DNA of 64,000 nt from Syntrophales bacterium (GTDB lineage: Bacteria; Desulfobacterota; Syntrophia; Syntrophales; UBA5619). The notes below the pieces were generated by a model. The model saw only the letters and a program-made list of their open reading frames with translations. It searched no databases and was not told where the DNA came from. Positions 17,779 through 27,349 of this stretch are shown here, in pieces. Every line of letters begins with the position of its first letter. Positions within the stretch are counted from its first letter, which is position 1. Where the stretch lies: positions 1-64,000 of the forward strand of contig JALNYO010000012.1 in the NCBI GenBank assembly GCA_023229765.1, in the 5' to 3' direction. A program made the translations under genes and the position numbers.

Positions 17779-18618
17779 CTATTCATAACCTTCGTCGTTG
17801 GCCAGCATGTCCAGATGGAGGGTCGCAATGTCTTCGACGTCCAGGTCCACTTTCTTGTTCGTGTGGCGGAAGTCAACCATCTTTATGTAGCGCTTGCATT
17901 TATTGCAGACGTCCACCCGATAGTGTTCATCGCCTTCAATGGTAAAATAGGCGAGGGTCTGTTGCTCCTCATTCCCGCAGAAGGGGCATTTGATCGCCTC
18001 ATACTGCCATTCGAATCCGCACTGATTGCAGAAAAGATAGCGGTTTTCCGCTTCGCCCCTGACTTCGCCGATTTTTGGCTCCCGACCGCAAACAGGGCAA
18101 TAGCCCTCCTGCCAGCCGATTTTGCTGATTGTTTTGCCATAGGCGGATGCGACTATTTCGAGGGCCGGTCGCAGGCTCTCTTCGATGAAAAGTTCCACCA
18201 GGTCGAACGAGGCATCCTCCTCTCCGGCTTTTTCCAATTCATTTTCTTCCGGCCCCTGGTTGAACGATTCGTAGATGAGATCGTTGAAGAGGACTTCGCC
18301 GCTGGTTATTTTGGCGGCCATTTCTCTGGTTTCACCCGGCGCCCGCTTTTCCGCTATCTTTAAAAGTTCAAGGAAATAATCCTGTGGTTCGGAAAGATCA
18401 TAATCCGCGAAAGAAAAATCGATAAGCGGGAAACCTCCCTCTACCTTTGCCCTGATCAGTTTTGCATCGACGGCGAATATTTCCTTCTGTATCCGGCGCC
18501 GGTATTCCTCGCGCAGGATCAGAATCTCTTCCAGTATATCAAGCAGCTCTGCATATTGGGGATTCAAGGAGCGATGACTTTGGATCGTCCGTAAAGAGTC
18601 TTTTAAGATAGTGGCCAT
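17779..18618 (-). CDS. fdhE: formate dehydrogenase accessory protein FdhE
   Basis: Needed for maturation of respiratory formate dehydrogenase; binds iron through rubredoxin-like Cys pairs. 279 residues. The C-terminal half has four CxxC pairs: CPVCG, CNQCG, CPFCG and CNKCK. The N-terminal half is helical and acidic. A GGGAG site precedes the ATG. No formate dehydrogenase subunit is in the window, so its partner is encoded elsewhere. In this lineage that partner is usually a selenoprotein, which implies a selenocysteine machinery (inference). Confidence 0.87.
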   Translation of the reverse strand: MATILKDSLRTIQSHRSLNPQYAELLDILEEILILREEYRRRIQKEIFAVDAKLIRAKVEGGFPLIDFSFADYDLSEPQDYFLELLKIAEKRAPGETREMAAKITSGEVLFNDLIYESFNQGPEENELEKAGEEDASFDLVELFIEESLRPALEIVASAYGKTISKIGWQEGYCPVCGREPKIGEVRGEAENRYLFCNQCGFEWQYEAIKCPFCGNEEQQTLAYFTIEGDEHYRVDVCNKCKRYIKMVDFRHTNKKVDLDVEDIATLHLDMLANDEGYE

Positions 18619-18742
18619 GTTGTTGATCTCCCTTGTTTTTTTCTTTACCGCTGAAGTTTATACATCCTTTCTATCGCAGGTTCAAGAGATATTTGAAGGA
18701 AGCGAGCGTTTTTTTCTTGACATTCCTTAGGGTTTTTCTTTA

Positions 18743-18770
18743 TTGACTCTGGCGGCTATCATAATATAAA
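18743..18770 (+). promoter_or_regulatory. sigma-70-like promoter upstream of thiolase operon
   Basis: TTGACT (18743-18748) and TATAAA (18765-18770) are separated by 16 bases, about 155 bases upstream of the thiolase start and divergent from fdhE. A short leader ORF with a good ribosome site follows. Confidence 0.5.
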
Positions 18771-18791
18771 CGATTACGGGAGGTGGATTTC

Positions 18792-18848
18792 ATGGATGGG
18801 AAGTTCATCTTTGTATGGGCAGAGAGCCGGGATAGAAACGCCCTATAA
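18792..18848 (+). CDS. possible 18-residue leader peptide
   Basis: ATG follows GGGAGGTGG by 5 bases and the frame (MDGKFIFVWAESRDRNAL) stops 77 bases before the thiolase start. It may be a leader peptide, a truncated gene or chance. No attenuator structure is evident. Confidence 0.25.
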   Translation: MDGKFIFVWAESRDRNAL

Positions 18849-18925
18849 TACAATAATCCGCTTCCTGGTAAAGGCCCTTGAACCCAAGCAGTAAGAATAT
18901 CGGAAATAAAACGTCAGGAGGAATT

Positions 18926-20092
18926 ATGGGAAAGGTTGCAATCATAGGTGTTGGACAAAGTACCTTCGTCCGGAGTTATCCCGGATCGATCAGAGAGTTG
19001 GCCTTCGAGGGTTTTAAGGAGGCCATGCAGGACGTCAAAATAAAAACTGCCGACATTGGCGCGTCCATCATTTGTTCCGCGCCGGAATACGACAAACAGC
19101 GCTCGCCTGCCGGTGTTCTGGCCGAGTATCTCGGTCTTAACCCCCAGCCGACATTTTACGTGGAAAGCCTCTGTTCATCGAGCAGCATGGGTTTGAGAAT
19201 GGCCTACGCACTCGTTGCTTCCGGATTGCACGACGTGGTGGCGGTGATCGGCTTTCAAAAAATGTCGGAAATCTCTTCCGCCGAATCCCAGGAGCGAATG
19301 GGGCGCGGTGCCGACATTCAGTGGGAAAGCCCCTTCGGTACCATGATGCCGGCATACTACGCCATGCATGCCCAGGCGCACATGGCAAAATATGGGACAA
19401 CCTCCGAGGATCTGGCCTTGATTCGAGTTAAATCAGGAACCTACGGTCAGGATAACGAGAAGGCCGTGTATCGTAAGGGCGTGACGCTGGAAATGTTTTC
19501 CCAGCCCGATAGCCCCATGGCCGGTCCCGTGGCCACCCCTTTGCGGGTGGGAGACTGCTGCGCCAACGCGGACGGCAGTTCCTGCGTGATTGTGGCCAAT
19601 GAGGAAAAGGCGCGGGCATTTTGCAAAAAACCCGTCTGGATCATGGGACTTGGCTCGGCAACCGCGCCGGTAAACATGGCGGGACGCGACTCCTTTTCCG
19701 GTCTTGCCGCCGCGCGTGCGTCTGCTGCGCAGGCCTACAAGATGGCCGGCATCACCGCCAAAGATGTTGATGTGGCGGAAGTTCACGATTGCTTTACCAT
19801 TGCCGAGATGATGGCCTACGAAGACCTCGGCTTCGCCAAACCAGGGGAGGGAAGAGACCTGATCCGCAGCAAGGAAACCTACAAAGAGGGAAGCATCCCC
19901 GTGAATGTGGACGGCGGACTGCTCTCCAAGGGCCATCCCATCGGCGCCACAGGCGGTTCTCAGATAAGGACAATCGTCCTGCAACTTAGAGGCGAGGCGG
20001 GGGGAATGCAGGTAAAGGATCCGGAGATTGGTCTGGTGCATAACATAGGCGGCGTCGGTCTTTACGGGAACGTCACCATTTTGGGGAGGTAG
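18926..20092 (+). CDS. thiolase-like acetyl-CoA acetyltransferase
   Basis: 388 residues of the thiolase superfamily, closest in style to the SCP-x / archaeal-type thiolases that work with DUF35 proteins. It starts GKVAIIGVGQSTF, has Cys in ESLCSSSSMG, HDCFTIAEMM, and the C-terminal GHPIGATGGSQ loop. The last Cys of classical thiolases (CxGxGxG) is replaced by IGGVGLYGN, so it may catalyse condensation or a non-classical cleavage. The ATG at 18926 follows AGGAGGAAT; the frame is open further up without a site. Only 2 bases separate it from the DUF35 gene. Confidence 0.88.
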   Translation: MGKVAIIGVGQSTFVRSYPGSIRELAFEGFKEAMQDVKIKTADIGASIICSAPEYDKQRSPAGVLAEYLGLNPQPTFYVESLCSSSSMGLRMAYALVASGLHDVVAVIGFQKMSEISSAESQERMGRGADIQWESPFGTMMPAYYAMHAQAHMAKYGTTSEDLALIRVKSGTYGQDNEKAVYRKGVTLEMFSQPDSPMAGPVATPLRVGDCCANADGSSCVIVANEEKARAFCKKPVWIMGLGSATAPVNMAGRDSFSGLAAARASAAQAYKMAGITAKDVDVAEVHDCFTIAEMMAYEDLGFAKPGEGRDLIRSKETYKEGSIPVNVDGGLLSKGHPIGATGGSQIRTIVLQLRGEAGGMQVKDPEIGLVHNIGGVGLYGNVTILGR

Positions 20093-20094
20093 AA

Positions 20095-20529
20095 ATGAGC
20101 AATAAAAAAGAGGTAGATGCACGCTTCAAAAAATTCGGGACGGTAAGCTTCACCTCGCTTACAAAAACCAACGATTTTATAACTTACCTCGAAGAGGGCA
20201 AGATTATGGCGACCCGCTGCCGGACATGCGGCAGGGAGTACTTCCCTCCCCGTGCGGATTGTTACAACTGCGTTTCCAGTGATATGGAATGGTTTCCCGT
20301 CTCCGGAACAGGCAAACTTCTTACCTACAGCAAGCTTCAGTATGCCCCGGTTGGTTTCGAAGGAGACCTGCCTTACTCGATCGCGGTTTTGGATTACGGC
20401 GCCTATAAGGTTTTCGGGCGTATTGCCGGAGATGTCCCCGAGGGGGAGATAAAGGTGGGAATGGAGATGAAAGCCGCAGCGAACAATTTGCCGAACGGCC
20501 AGATAAACTTCGTTTTCCACAAGGCCTGA
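20095..20529 (+). CDS. DUF35 zinc-ribbon / OB-fold acyl-CoA-associated protein
   Basis: 144 residues. A rubredoxin-like zinc ribbon (CRTCGREYFPPRADCYNC, about residues 41-58) is followed by an OB-fold. In archaea and some bacteria such proteins bridge thiolase and HMG-CoA synthase and channel acetoacetyl-CoA, so the adjacent thiolase is the likely partner. It starts at an ATG after GGGGAGGTAGAA, translationally coupled to the thiolase. Confidence 0.87.
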   Translation: MSNKKEVDARFKKFGTVSFTSLTKTNDFITYLEEGKIMATRCRTCGREYFPPRADCYNCVSSDMEWFPVSGTGKLLTYSKLQYAPVGFEGDLPYSIAVLDYGAYKVFGRIAGDVPEGEIKVGMEMKAAANNLPNGQINFVFHKA

Positions 20530-20640
20530 AGCCTTGGTTTCCGGATGTTCCCTCCGCTTATATGAACATGCGGGCATAACGGGTATTTGCACGCATTTTC
20601 ATATAAACCCCCATCCCCTAAGCGGGCACAACGAAGCATG

Positions 20641-20688
20641 AAAATCCCCCCTTACCCCCCTTTAGTAAAGGGGGGATGGGGGGATTTT
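20641..20688. terminator. long C/G-tract hairpin between convergent genes
   Basis: AAAATCCCCCCTTACCCCCC pairs with GGGGGGATGGGGGGATTTT around TTTAGTAAA. It lies between the + strand DUF35 gene and the - strand SDR gene. Its strength and flanking A/T runs suit a bidirectional terminator; the same type of palindrome is also a dispersed repeat in many genomes. Confidence 0.65.
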
Positions 20689-20758
20689 CATACAAATTAC
20701 GATGTTATTTGGCATATCTTTCTTTGAATGGTATTGGACAAGACAGTGTTTGGGCGCA

Positions 20759-21523
20759 TTACACTGTCAGGGTACCGCCATCCACGTATATTGATTGACC
20801 GGTGATAAAATTGGCAGCTCCCGAGGCCAGGAAAAGAACGGCGCCGACAATATCTTCCGGTTCGGCCAAACGTCCCATGGGAATCTTTGCAGTTACCAGC
20901 GGGGCAAGCTCCGGATTGGACCAGAGTGGTTTGCTGAATTCCGTACGCGTCAAGGTCGGACCTACCGCGTTAACCCGGATGCCGGAGGCAGCCCATTCAA
21001 GGGCCATGCAGCGTGTCAGCATCTTCAGCGCCGCTTTGCTGCAACAGTATGCGCCCATGCCCGCCTCAGCCTTTTCCGCGCCAACGGTGGTAATGTTGAT
21101 AATCTGCCCGCTTTTTTGTTCGACCATCGTCCGGGCCACCAGCCTGCTTAACAACCAGGCGGCTTTCACATTGGTATCAAACACCTTGTCCCACCCATCC
21201 TCACGCATTTCCAGCAGGCTGCGCAGGAAGCTCCGGGCGGCATTGTTTACCAGAATATCGATGCGCCCGAATGTATTGAGGGTTTTCTGTACCATAGTTT
21301 CGAGCTGTTCGTTGCTGGTCAGATCGGTAACAACGGCTATGGATTTACCGCCCCGCTGGTTGATTTCTTCAGCCACGGCTTCGATCTCCTGCTGATTGCG
21401 GGCAGCAATGGTCACCGCAGCGCCGGACGCGGCCAATTCGAGTGCAATAGCCCGGCCGATGCCTTTTCCGCCGCCCGTTACGATAGCTACTTTGCCGGTT
21501 AAGTCGAATTTTACGCCTTCCAT
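20759..21523 (-). CDS. short-chain dehydrogenase/reductase
   Basis: 254-residue NAD(P)-dependent SDR of the FabG / gluconate 5-dehydrogenase type. TGGGKGIGRA cofactor loop near residue 17, NNAA motif (ILVNNAARS), catalytic Ser in INITTVGAEKA region followed by YCCSK (Tyr-x3-Lys), and the C-terminal ITGQSIYVDGG. It is the last gene of a minus-strand series with ligase, Fe-S/FAD oxidoreductase and hydroxyacyl-CoA dehydratase, so a hydroxyacyl- or ketoacyl-CoA substrate is plausible. GGAGG precedes the ATG. Confidence 0.88.
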   Translation of the reverse strand: MEGVKFDLTGKVAIVTGGGKGIGRAIALELAASGAAVTIAARNQQEIEAVAEEINQRGGKSIAVVTDLTSNEQLETMVQKTLNTFGRIDILVNNAARSFLRSLLEMREDGWDKVFDTNVKAAWLLSRLVARTMVEQKSGQIINITTVGAEKAEAGMGAYCCSKAALKMLTRCMALEWAASGIRVNAVGPTLTRTEFSKPLWSNPELAPLVTAKIPMGRLAEPEDIVGAVLFLASGAANFITGQSIYVDGGTLTV

Positions 21524-21603
21524 AATTTCCTCCAGTTAGCGGGTTTCATAATTCATAGAAAAAAGGCGGGGATTTAACCCCGCCTTGACGTTTTAATATT
21601 TTT

Positions 21604-23217
21604 CTACTGATGATCGCTCCATTTTCCGAACTGTTCTCGCAGTATCCGGTGGAGTATCTTGCCGGCGCCGCTTCTCGGCATTTCTTCGTCTTTTATCAAG
21701 ACAACATTTTTAGGGACCTTGAAACCGGCGATCTTGCCCTTGCAGTGGCTGATAATTTCTTCCGGGGTTGCGGTCTGACCTTCATGCAAAACCACGACTG
21801 CCATTACCTGTTCGCCCCATTTTTCGTGGGGAACGCCGATGACGGCAACATCCTTTACCTTCTCCAGACTGCCCACACAGTTCTCTACTTCAGACGGAAA
21901 GATGTTCTCGCCGCCGGAGATAATCATGTTGGCCTTTCTGTCAACGAGGTAGATGTATCCTTCCTCATCACGGTACCCCATATCGCCGGCGCTGAAGTAT
22001 TCTCCCTTCATCGCGGCTTTTGTCTTTTCGGGTTCTTTCCAGTATTCTTCAAAAATCATTGGGCTTCTGGAGTAGAGTTCACCCACCGCATCCGGGCCAC
22101 GCTCTGTTATCAGGTTCCCGTCTTCATCGTAGAATCTGATATAGTCGGTACCGATAACTTCGCGACCGCAGGAGCCAAGTTTGGTAAGCTGTTCATGGGG
22201 TTTGAGGACTGTTACAATGCCTGCTTCCGTAGAGCCGTATGCTTCGTTGAGCTCTGAATTGGGGAACATCTTGAGGACTCCCAGTTTGGTGTCTTTGCGG
22301 GCCGGAGCAGAGGAGATCAGGAGTTTCTTGATGCAGGTCAGATCATATTTCTTCTTCACATCATCCGGCAGCGCCAGCATCATGATGTAATGGGTGGGAA
22401 CCAGTGAGGTAAAGGTGACCTTGTGCTCAGCGAAGGTCTTCAACAGGTTCTCCGGGTTAAAACTCACCATATTGTATGCCATGACGGTAGCGCCGACCCA
22501 GGTAGCAACAAATGAATAGTAGAGAGAGTTTACGTGACAGCAGGGCATGACGAGGAGATGGCAGTCATCAGAATTGGTCTGGTGGTCGAAGATCTGGATA
22601 AAATACTCGGCAAAAATATTGACATGCGTCTTGACGACACCCTTGGGCCTGCCGGTTGTTCCACCGGTGTACATGATGACCCAGGGGTCCTCGGCATCTA
22701 CTACGGTTGCCGGTTCTTCCGGGCTCGCTTTGGCAAGCGCCTCCTCATAGGAAACAAAGCCGTCATATTTCTCATTATCCAAGGCAAAGGAGACATACTT
22801 TGTGACGGTAGGGAGGTTTTTTTTCATCTCATTGATCTGGTTGATCCAGGGGAATTCTTTCCCGTCCGCTCCATCCTTCCCGCCCTGGACGATAAAAACT
22901 TTGGCCTCACAGTGGTTGATGATATATTCCATATCTACGGGCGCAAGCCTGAACATAAGCGGTACGCACATAAACCCGCCCTTCGCTGCGGCTGCATAAA
23001 ATTCCATCCATTCCACGCAGTTGTAGGCGAGGACGGCAAAGCGGTCGCCCTTCTTCATGCCCATTTCGGCCAGCGCATTTGCCAGCCGGCAGGATCTTTC
23101 GTCCCACTGTTTGAAGGTATAAGCCTTGTACAAGTCTTTTATGCCGATCTTGTTGGGAAACTTCAGGGCATTAACTCGCACCACGTCCTTTGCTGTTAAC
23201 CAATGTCCGTTCTTCAT
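21604..23217 (-). CDS. AMP-forming acyl-CoA synthetase
   Basis: 537-residue ANL-family ligase that activates a carboxylic acid with ATP and CoA. Motifs: P-loop MYTGGTTGRPKGV, NEAYGSTEAG, the hinge YFSAGDMGYRDEEGYIYLVDR, and the C-terminal catalytic Lys in PRSGAGKILHR. The substrate cannot be read. It follows the GlcF/GlcD and dehydratase genes on the same strand; a 2-hydroxy acid or fatty acid are both possible. Good ribosome site GGGAGGG. Confidence 0.9.
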   Translation of the reverse strand: MKNGHWLTAKDVVRVNALKFPNKIGIKDLYKAYTFKQWDERSCRLANALAEMGMKKGDRFAVLAYNCVEWMEFYAAAAKGGFMCVPLMFRLAPVDMEYIINHCEAKVFIVQGGKDGADGKEFPWINQINEMKKNLPTVTKYVSFALDNEKYDGFVSYEEALAKASPEEPATVVDAEDPWVIMYTGGTTGRPKGVVKTHVNIFAEYFIQIFDHQTNSDDCHLLVMPCCHVNSLYYSFVATWVGATVMAYNMVSFNPENLLKTFAEHKVTFTSLVPTHYIMMLALPDDVKKKYDLTCIKKLLISSAPARKDTKLGVLKMFPNSELNEAYGSTEAGIVTVLKPHEQLTKLGSCGREVIGTDYIRFYDEDGNLITERGPDAVGELYSRSPMIFEEYWKEPEKTKAAMKGEYFSAGDMGYRDEEGYIYLVDRKANMIISGGENIFPSEVENCVGSLEKVKDVAVIGVPHEKWGEQVMAVVVLHEGQTATPEEIISHCKGKIAGFKVPKNVVLIKDEEMPRSGAGKILHRILREQFGKWSDHQ

Positions 23218-23292
23218 TTTTCACCCTCCCTTAATTATTTTTAATGATAAACCGTAGGGGCGATTCATGAATCGCCCTTACGTGAATCGCCC

Positions 23293-24561
23293 TTACTCAA
23301 CAAGCTCCAGAAAATGGTACACCTTCTGCGGCATCTTATGCCTCAGCGTGTTGTCGATTAAATTTATCATGCAACCAGGACAGGCAGTAACAACTATATC
23401 TGCACCCGTTGCCTTGATGCCATCCATTTTTTTATCGGCAATCTTCTTGGTAAGGTCATAGTGATAAACGCTGAAGGAACCTCCCATACCGCAGCACATA
23501 TCGGCATTAGGCATTTCAACATACTTCAAGTCCTTTAATGCCTTCAGGATCATCCTCGGCTGGTCTTTAATGTTCTGATACCTTACCAGATGGCAAGGGT
23601 CGTGCCATGTGGCCGTCTTACCTGCAAATTCCTTTTTCAGTTTGAGTTCTTCCAGCGGCATCTTCATAACATCAACAATAAACTCGGTGCTGTCTTTGAC
23701 CTTCTTTTCAAATGCTTCATATCTTTTTTTCTGGTCTTCAGTGTCCGGAAGGTACTTCTGATAATCTTTCAGAGTGGAACTGCATGTAGCACAACCCGTT
23801 ACGATATAATCAACATCTTTAAATGCTTCGATGTTTTTTTCTGCCAGCATTCTGCCTGTCTCGAAGTCTCCGCTGAAATATATGGCCGCACCGCAGCAGT
23901 TCTGACTTTCGGGAACAACCACCTCAATGCCATTTTTTGTCAGGAAATCAATAATCTTCAGACCCAGTTCAGGATAGACAAAGTCCATGGCACATCCCAT
24001 GAAGAAGCCGACCCTCATTTTTGCGGGCTGACCGTTCTGAGGCTTATTGACAGGTTTAACCAGATCACGCAAAAACTTGTCGGCTATGGCCGGGATATTC
24101 CTTCCCTGACCAAGCGCCTTCAAAAAATCGGGCAAGTGCCGGATATTGCCCTCTGTCTTCGGAAGCAGCCACTGGAATGACTTTGCCAATCTCAGATAAT
24201 TTCCAAAGGCCTTCCTGTTGGACATTATCTTCCGGAAAACAAAGTTCTTTGCAAAACCCAATCCCTTTTCTCTGACCATCTGGGCTCTTGCCCCCACAAC
24301 AACCCGGTCAATCTGGGTTTTCGCCGGGCACATGGCAACACACCGCTTGCAGAGAAGACATTTGCCTATAATGTTGCCCAGTTCTTCGGTAAACTCCTGC
24401 TTGCCTGCGAGAACCTGTTTCACGAGGTAATTTTTCCCTCGTGCAACACCCATCTCCATCCGTTCTTCCTGATATACAGGGCAGAAGAAACTGCAAAAAC
24501 CACATTTCATACACTGATCAGCGTATTGTTCTATTTTTTTAAGCTCTTTCAGGTCTTTCAA
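23293..24561 (-). CDS. GlcF/GlpC-like iron-sulfur oxidoreductase subunit
   Basis: 422 residues. Two [4Fe-4S] ferredoxin motifs near the N-terminus (CMKCGFCSFFCP and CLLCKRCVAMCP) and two CCG domains (NCCGAAIYF with GCATC; CCGMGGSF with ACPGC), as in heterodisulfide reductase HdrD, GlpC and glycolate oxidase GlcF. Takes electrons from the neighbouring FAD subunit. TTG start (LKDLKELKK) after AAGGAGG. 18 bases separate it from the upstream GlcD-like gene. Confidence 0.9.
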   Translation of the reverse strand: MKDLKELKKIEQYADQCMKCGFCSFFCPVYQEERMEMGVARGKNYLVKQVLAGKQEFTEELGNIIGKCLLCKRCVAMCPAKTQIDRVVVGARAQMVREKGLGFAKNFVFRKIMSNRKAFGNYLRLAKSFQWLLPKTEGNIRHLPDFLKALGQGRNIPAIADKFLRDLVKPVNKPQNGQPAKMRVGFFMGCAMDFVYPELGLKIIDFLTKNGIEVVVPESQNCCGAAIYFSGDFETGRMLAEKNIEAFKDVDYIVTGCATCSSTLKDYQKYLPDTEDQKKRYEAFEKKVKDSTEFIVDVMKMPLEELKLKKEFAGKTATWHDPCHLVRYQNIKDQPRMILKALKDLKYVEMPNADMCCGMGGSFSVYHYDLTKKIADKKMDGIKATGADIVVTACPGCMINLIDNTLRHKMPQKVYHFLELVE

Positions 24562-24579
24562 TCCGAACCTCCTTATACG

Positions 24580-25959
24580 CTAATCCCAGATCTTGCCCGG
24601 GTTCATGATATTGTTAGGATCAAAAAGCGCCTTCACATCCTTCATCATTTTTACAACGACAGGGTTCGTGACCCTCATGAAGAATTTCTGCTTTTCAAGG
24701 CCTATGCCATGTTCCCCCGAGAGTACACCACCGAGTTCGACAGCGCTCTCAATGATTCCGTCCATCGCGCTAACTGCCCTGGCATAATGTTCCTTATTGT
24801 TGATGTCAGTGAGTATTGCCGGATGGAGGTTTCCATCGCCTGCATGACCAAGCACAACGATCTCAACATTGTACTTCTTTGCCAATTCCTTACATTTATT
24901 GATAAGGGCGGGTATGTTTCCCCTCGGCACGGTCACGTCTTCTGCGAAAACCGTTTTTGCTTTGCCGAAAATCGCCGCAAAGCCTGCCTTTCTTCCCATC
25001 CAAAACTTGTCGGCCTCAGCCTGATCCTTCGCAGCCCTTACATCCACAGCGCCATATTTCCTGACAATATCAATAATCTTTTCGGTTTCCTTGGCAACGG
25101 CTTCTTCAATGCCGTCAACTTCGAAAAGGAGCACCGCGTCTGCGTCCTTCGGAAGCCCCATCGGCATCATCTCTTCAATCCTGTTGATTACCCAGTTATC
25201 GAGAAGTTCTATCTTGCCGGGGATTATCCCATTTTCGAGAACCCTGAATACACTCTCGCCGGCGACTGCTATATCTGCGTACACCGCCATGATCGTCCTT
25301 TTTGCAGGAGGAATGGGGTTAAGTTTTAACTCTGCCCTTGTTACCACACCAAGAGTGCCTTCGGAACTGATAAAGATATGAAGCAGGTCATAACCCACGA
25401 CGTTCTTCAATGTCCGGCCGCCGAGGCTGACAATTTCACCGTTAGGCAATACCACTTCAATACCCAGGATATACTGCTTTGTTACGCCATATTTGACGCA
25501 CGCGGGGCCACCGGCATTCTCGGCAATAATGCCGCCGAGGGTTGCACCCAGGAAACTCTGGGGGTCAGGTGGGAAGAAAAGACCATCCTTCGCGAGCCTG
25601 AGCGTCAGTTCCTGAAGAACAACCCCGGGCTCCACGGTGGCGGTAAGGTTCTCTTTGTCCACTTTCAATATCTTGTTCATCTTCGTCGTGCAGAGAACAA
25701 TTCCGCCGTGCCAGGGAACAGATCCACCGCTCACGTTTGTGCCCCCACCCCTGGGAGTTACGGGGATTTTTTCAGCATTGGCAATCTTCATAATCTCAGA
25801 AACTGCTTGCGTGGTGGTGGGGAATACCACTACATCGGGCTCATGTATCCAGTTTGTGGTCCCGTCATAGGAATATGCCTTCAACGCCTCAGGCGTCGTG
25901 AGGACATTCTCTTTACCAACAATCTTTTGAAATTCACCTATCAATGATTCGCTTATCAT
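24580..25959 (-). CDS. GlcD-like FAD-dependent 2-hydroxyacid dehydrogenase
   Basis: 459-residue FAD-linked oxidase. N-terminal PCMH FAD domain (PRGGGTNVSGGSVP, TLGGIIAENAGGP, SSEGTLGVVTRAEL) and C-terminal substrate domain ending with HAGDGNLHP, SGEHGIGLEKQ and PNNIMNPGKIWD. Family members oxidise glycolate, D-lactate or D-2-hydroxyglutarate. With the adjacent iron-sulfur subunit it forms a GlcDF-type pair. Next to a 2-hydroxyacyl-CoA dehydratase it could interconvert a 2-hydroxy acid and a 2-oxo acid in the same pathway (inference). Confidence 0.9.
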   Translation of the reverse strand: MISESLIGEFQKIVGKENVLTTPEALKAYSYDGTTNWIHEPDVVVFPTTTQAVSEIMKIANAEKIPVTPRGGGTNVSGGSVPWHGGIVLCTTKMNKILKVDKENLTATVEPGVVLQELTLRLAKDGLFFPPDPQSFLGATLGGIIAENAGGPACVKYGVTKQYILGIEVVLPNGEIVSLGGRTLKNVVGYDLLHIFISSEGTLGVVTRAELKLNPIPPAKRTIMAVYADIAVAGESVFRVLENGIIPGKIELLDNWVINRIEEMMPMGLPKDADAVLLFEVDGIEEAVAKETEKIIDIVRKYGAVDVRAAKDQAEADKFWMGRKAGFAAIFGKAKTVFAEDVTVPRGNIPALINKCKELAKKYNVEIVVLGHAGDGNLHPAILTDINNKEHYARAVSAMDGIIESAVELGGVLSGEHGIGLEKQKFFMRVTNPVVVKMMKDVKALFDPNNIMNPGKIWD

Positions 25960-26026
25960 CCATGCCCCCCTTTTAAAATGTTATTGGTATTGTCTCTCAT
26001 TTCAAGTATCTATATCCTTTTCACGC

Positions 26027-27283
26027 TCAAAGACCCGGTTTGCTTTCCTCCAGTTGTTCGATGAAAGCCTCTATATTTGTCTTGTTCTGCTCATCGGAGA
26101 CGCAGCGCAGATCATTCAAGTCGCCATTGAGCGTCAGGCTTGGTATTTTTGTTTCTTCTTCCAGCCTTTTGGGCATGCCATAACGGCAATTGGAGTTGTT
26201 CGGGCAGGTTTTTGCGTCGTGGTAGATGATGCCGTCGATCTTGAAGAACTTCAGCATATCTTTGATGTATTGCTCCTTGGGCTCGTCGGATCTTACGATA
26301 AACAGTTTGGTGTAGGCCCGGGCCATGCTCGTAAAGGGATCGGCAGCATCGAAATCTGTGAATATCCAGCTATTGCAATATGTTGAAGCCAGCACGTTGG
26401 TGTTCAGGTTGGCAAAAAGGGCGGCATGGTCGCTCAGCCGTCCCCAGACCGGCATCCCATCCCAATAAAGTCGAAAACGTTCATTTTCCAGAGCGCTTTC
26501 CTTGTTCCTGATCCGCTCATTCAACTCCGCCAGGAGGAGATTGTAGTAATCCACTGCCTGCTTGGTTCCTCTGAGCACCACGGCCGGACCCATATGGATT
26601 GTACCGTCAAAAAAAGTTATCGGGGAAGGCACTGCTGCGGCAGTGTCCAGGACCTTTTTCCAACTGTCCGAGCAGGCGCGGGAAAGCGCCACTACCTGCT
26701 TCAATTCGTCGAGATCGAATTTTTTACCCGATACTGCCGATAACGGTTTGATGAGATCCTCCATCTGTTTGACAATGGATGCTACGTGGGCATCGTTCAC
26801 ATCACGTATGCCCAGGTGGGTGTTGATGCCGATCAGGGGGACTTTAAACATCTGAGCATACCACATAAACCAGTCCTGAACATCGCGGCACTGATTCGTA
26901 TTATAGACCAGCACATCGGGTTTGGGAACTTTTTCGATGCCCTTGTAGGCCTTGGAAAGGGGCGTCACACCGGCGATGTAGGCGCCTATGTCTGCCGTAA
27001 GATAGGAGCAGATATCGGGAGAATAACCCCGGGCGTTGGCCAGAGGGATGACATCCGTGGACATGCGGGTTGCGCCCAGCATGGCGGCGTGGTTTTCCGG
27101 AAAGTAAACCAGGAAACCCATGGCTCTGAGAATTTCGGCCGGTCCGACGCTGGTGCACCAGGCAATCTTTTTTTCACCCGTTTTGGCGGCATTATCGAGT
27201 TCGTAAAAATATTCGGCCATGATCCTGTTCATCTCGGTAGTGGAATGGATCTTTTTTCTTGCCGGTTTTTTCTCTTCATTCAT
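26027..27283 (-). CDS. 2-hydroxyacyl-CoA dehydratase / benzoyl-CoA reductase family subunit
   Basis: 418-residue HgdB/BcrC-family protein. It shows WCTSVGPAEILRAMGF, YSPDICSYLTADIGA and KTCPNNSNCRYGMP, whose cysteines can hold the [4Fe-4S] cluster for radical dehydration of a 2-hydroxyacyl-CoA or ATP-driven aryl-CoA reduction. Family enzymes normally have two homologous subunits; only one is present here. The activator ATPase gene lies just upstream on the same strand. The reaction cannot be decided from sequence. Confidence 0.87.
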   Translation of the reverse strand: MNEEKKPARKKIHSTTEMNRIMAEYFYELDNAAKTGEKKIAWCTSVGPAEILRAMGFLVYFPENHAAMLGATRMSTDVIPLANARGYSPDICSYLTADIGAYIAGVTPLSKAYKGIEKVPKPDVLVYNTNQCRDVQDWFMWYAQMFKVPLIGINTHLGIRDVNDAHVASIVKQMEDLIKPLSAVSGKKFDLDELKQVVALSRACSDSWKKVLDTAAAVPSPITFFDGTIHMGPAVVLRGTKQAVDYYNLLLAELNERIRNKESALENERFRLYWDGMPVWGRLSDHAALFANLNTNVLASTYCNSWIFTDFDAADPFTSMARAYTKLFIVRSDEPKEQYIKDMLKFFKIDGIIYHDAKTCPNNSNCRYGMPKRLEEETKIPSLTLNGDLNDLRCVSDEQNKTNIEAFIEQLEESKPGL

Positions 27284-27349
27284 CGTGTTGACTCCGGTTG
27301 TTCAGTTCTTGGTAAAGAGTCCCGATAATCCGCCAGGCCTGGGGCGAAA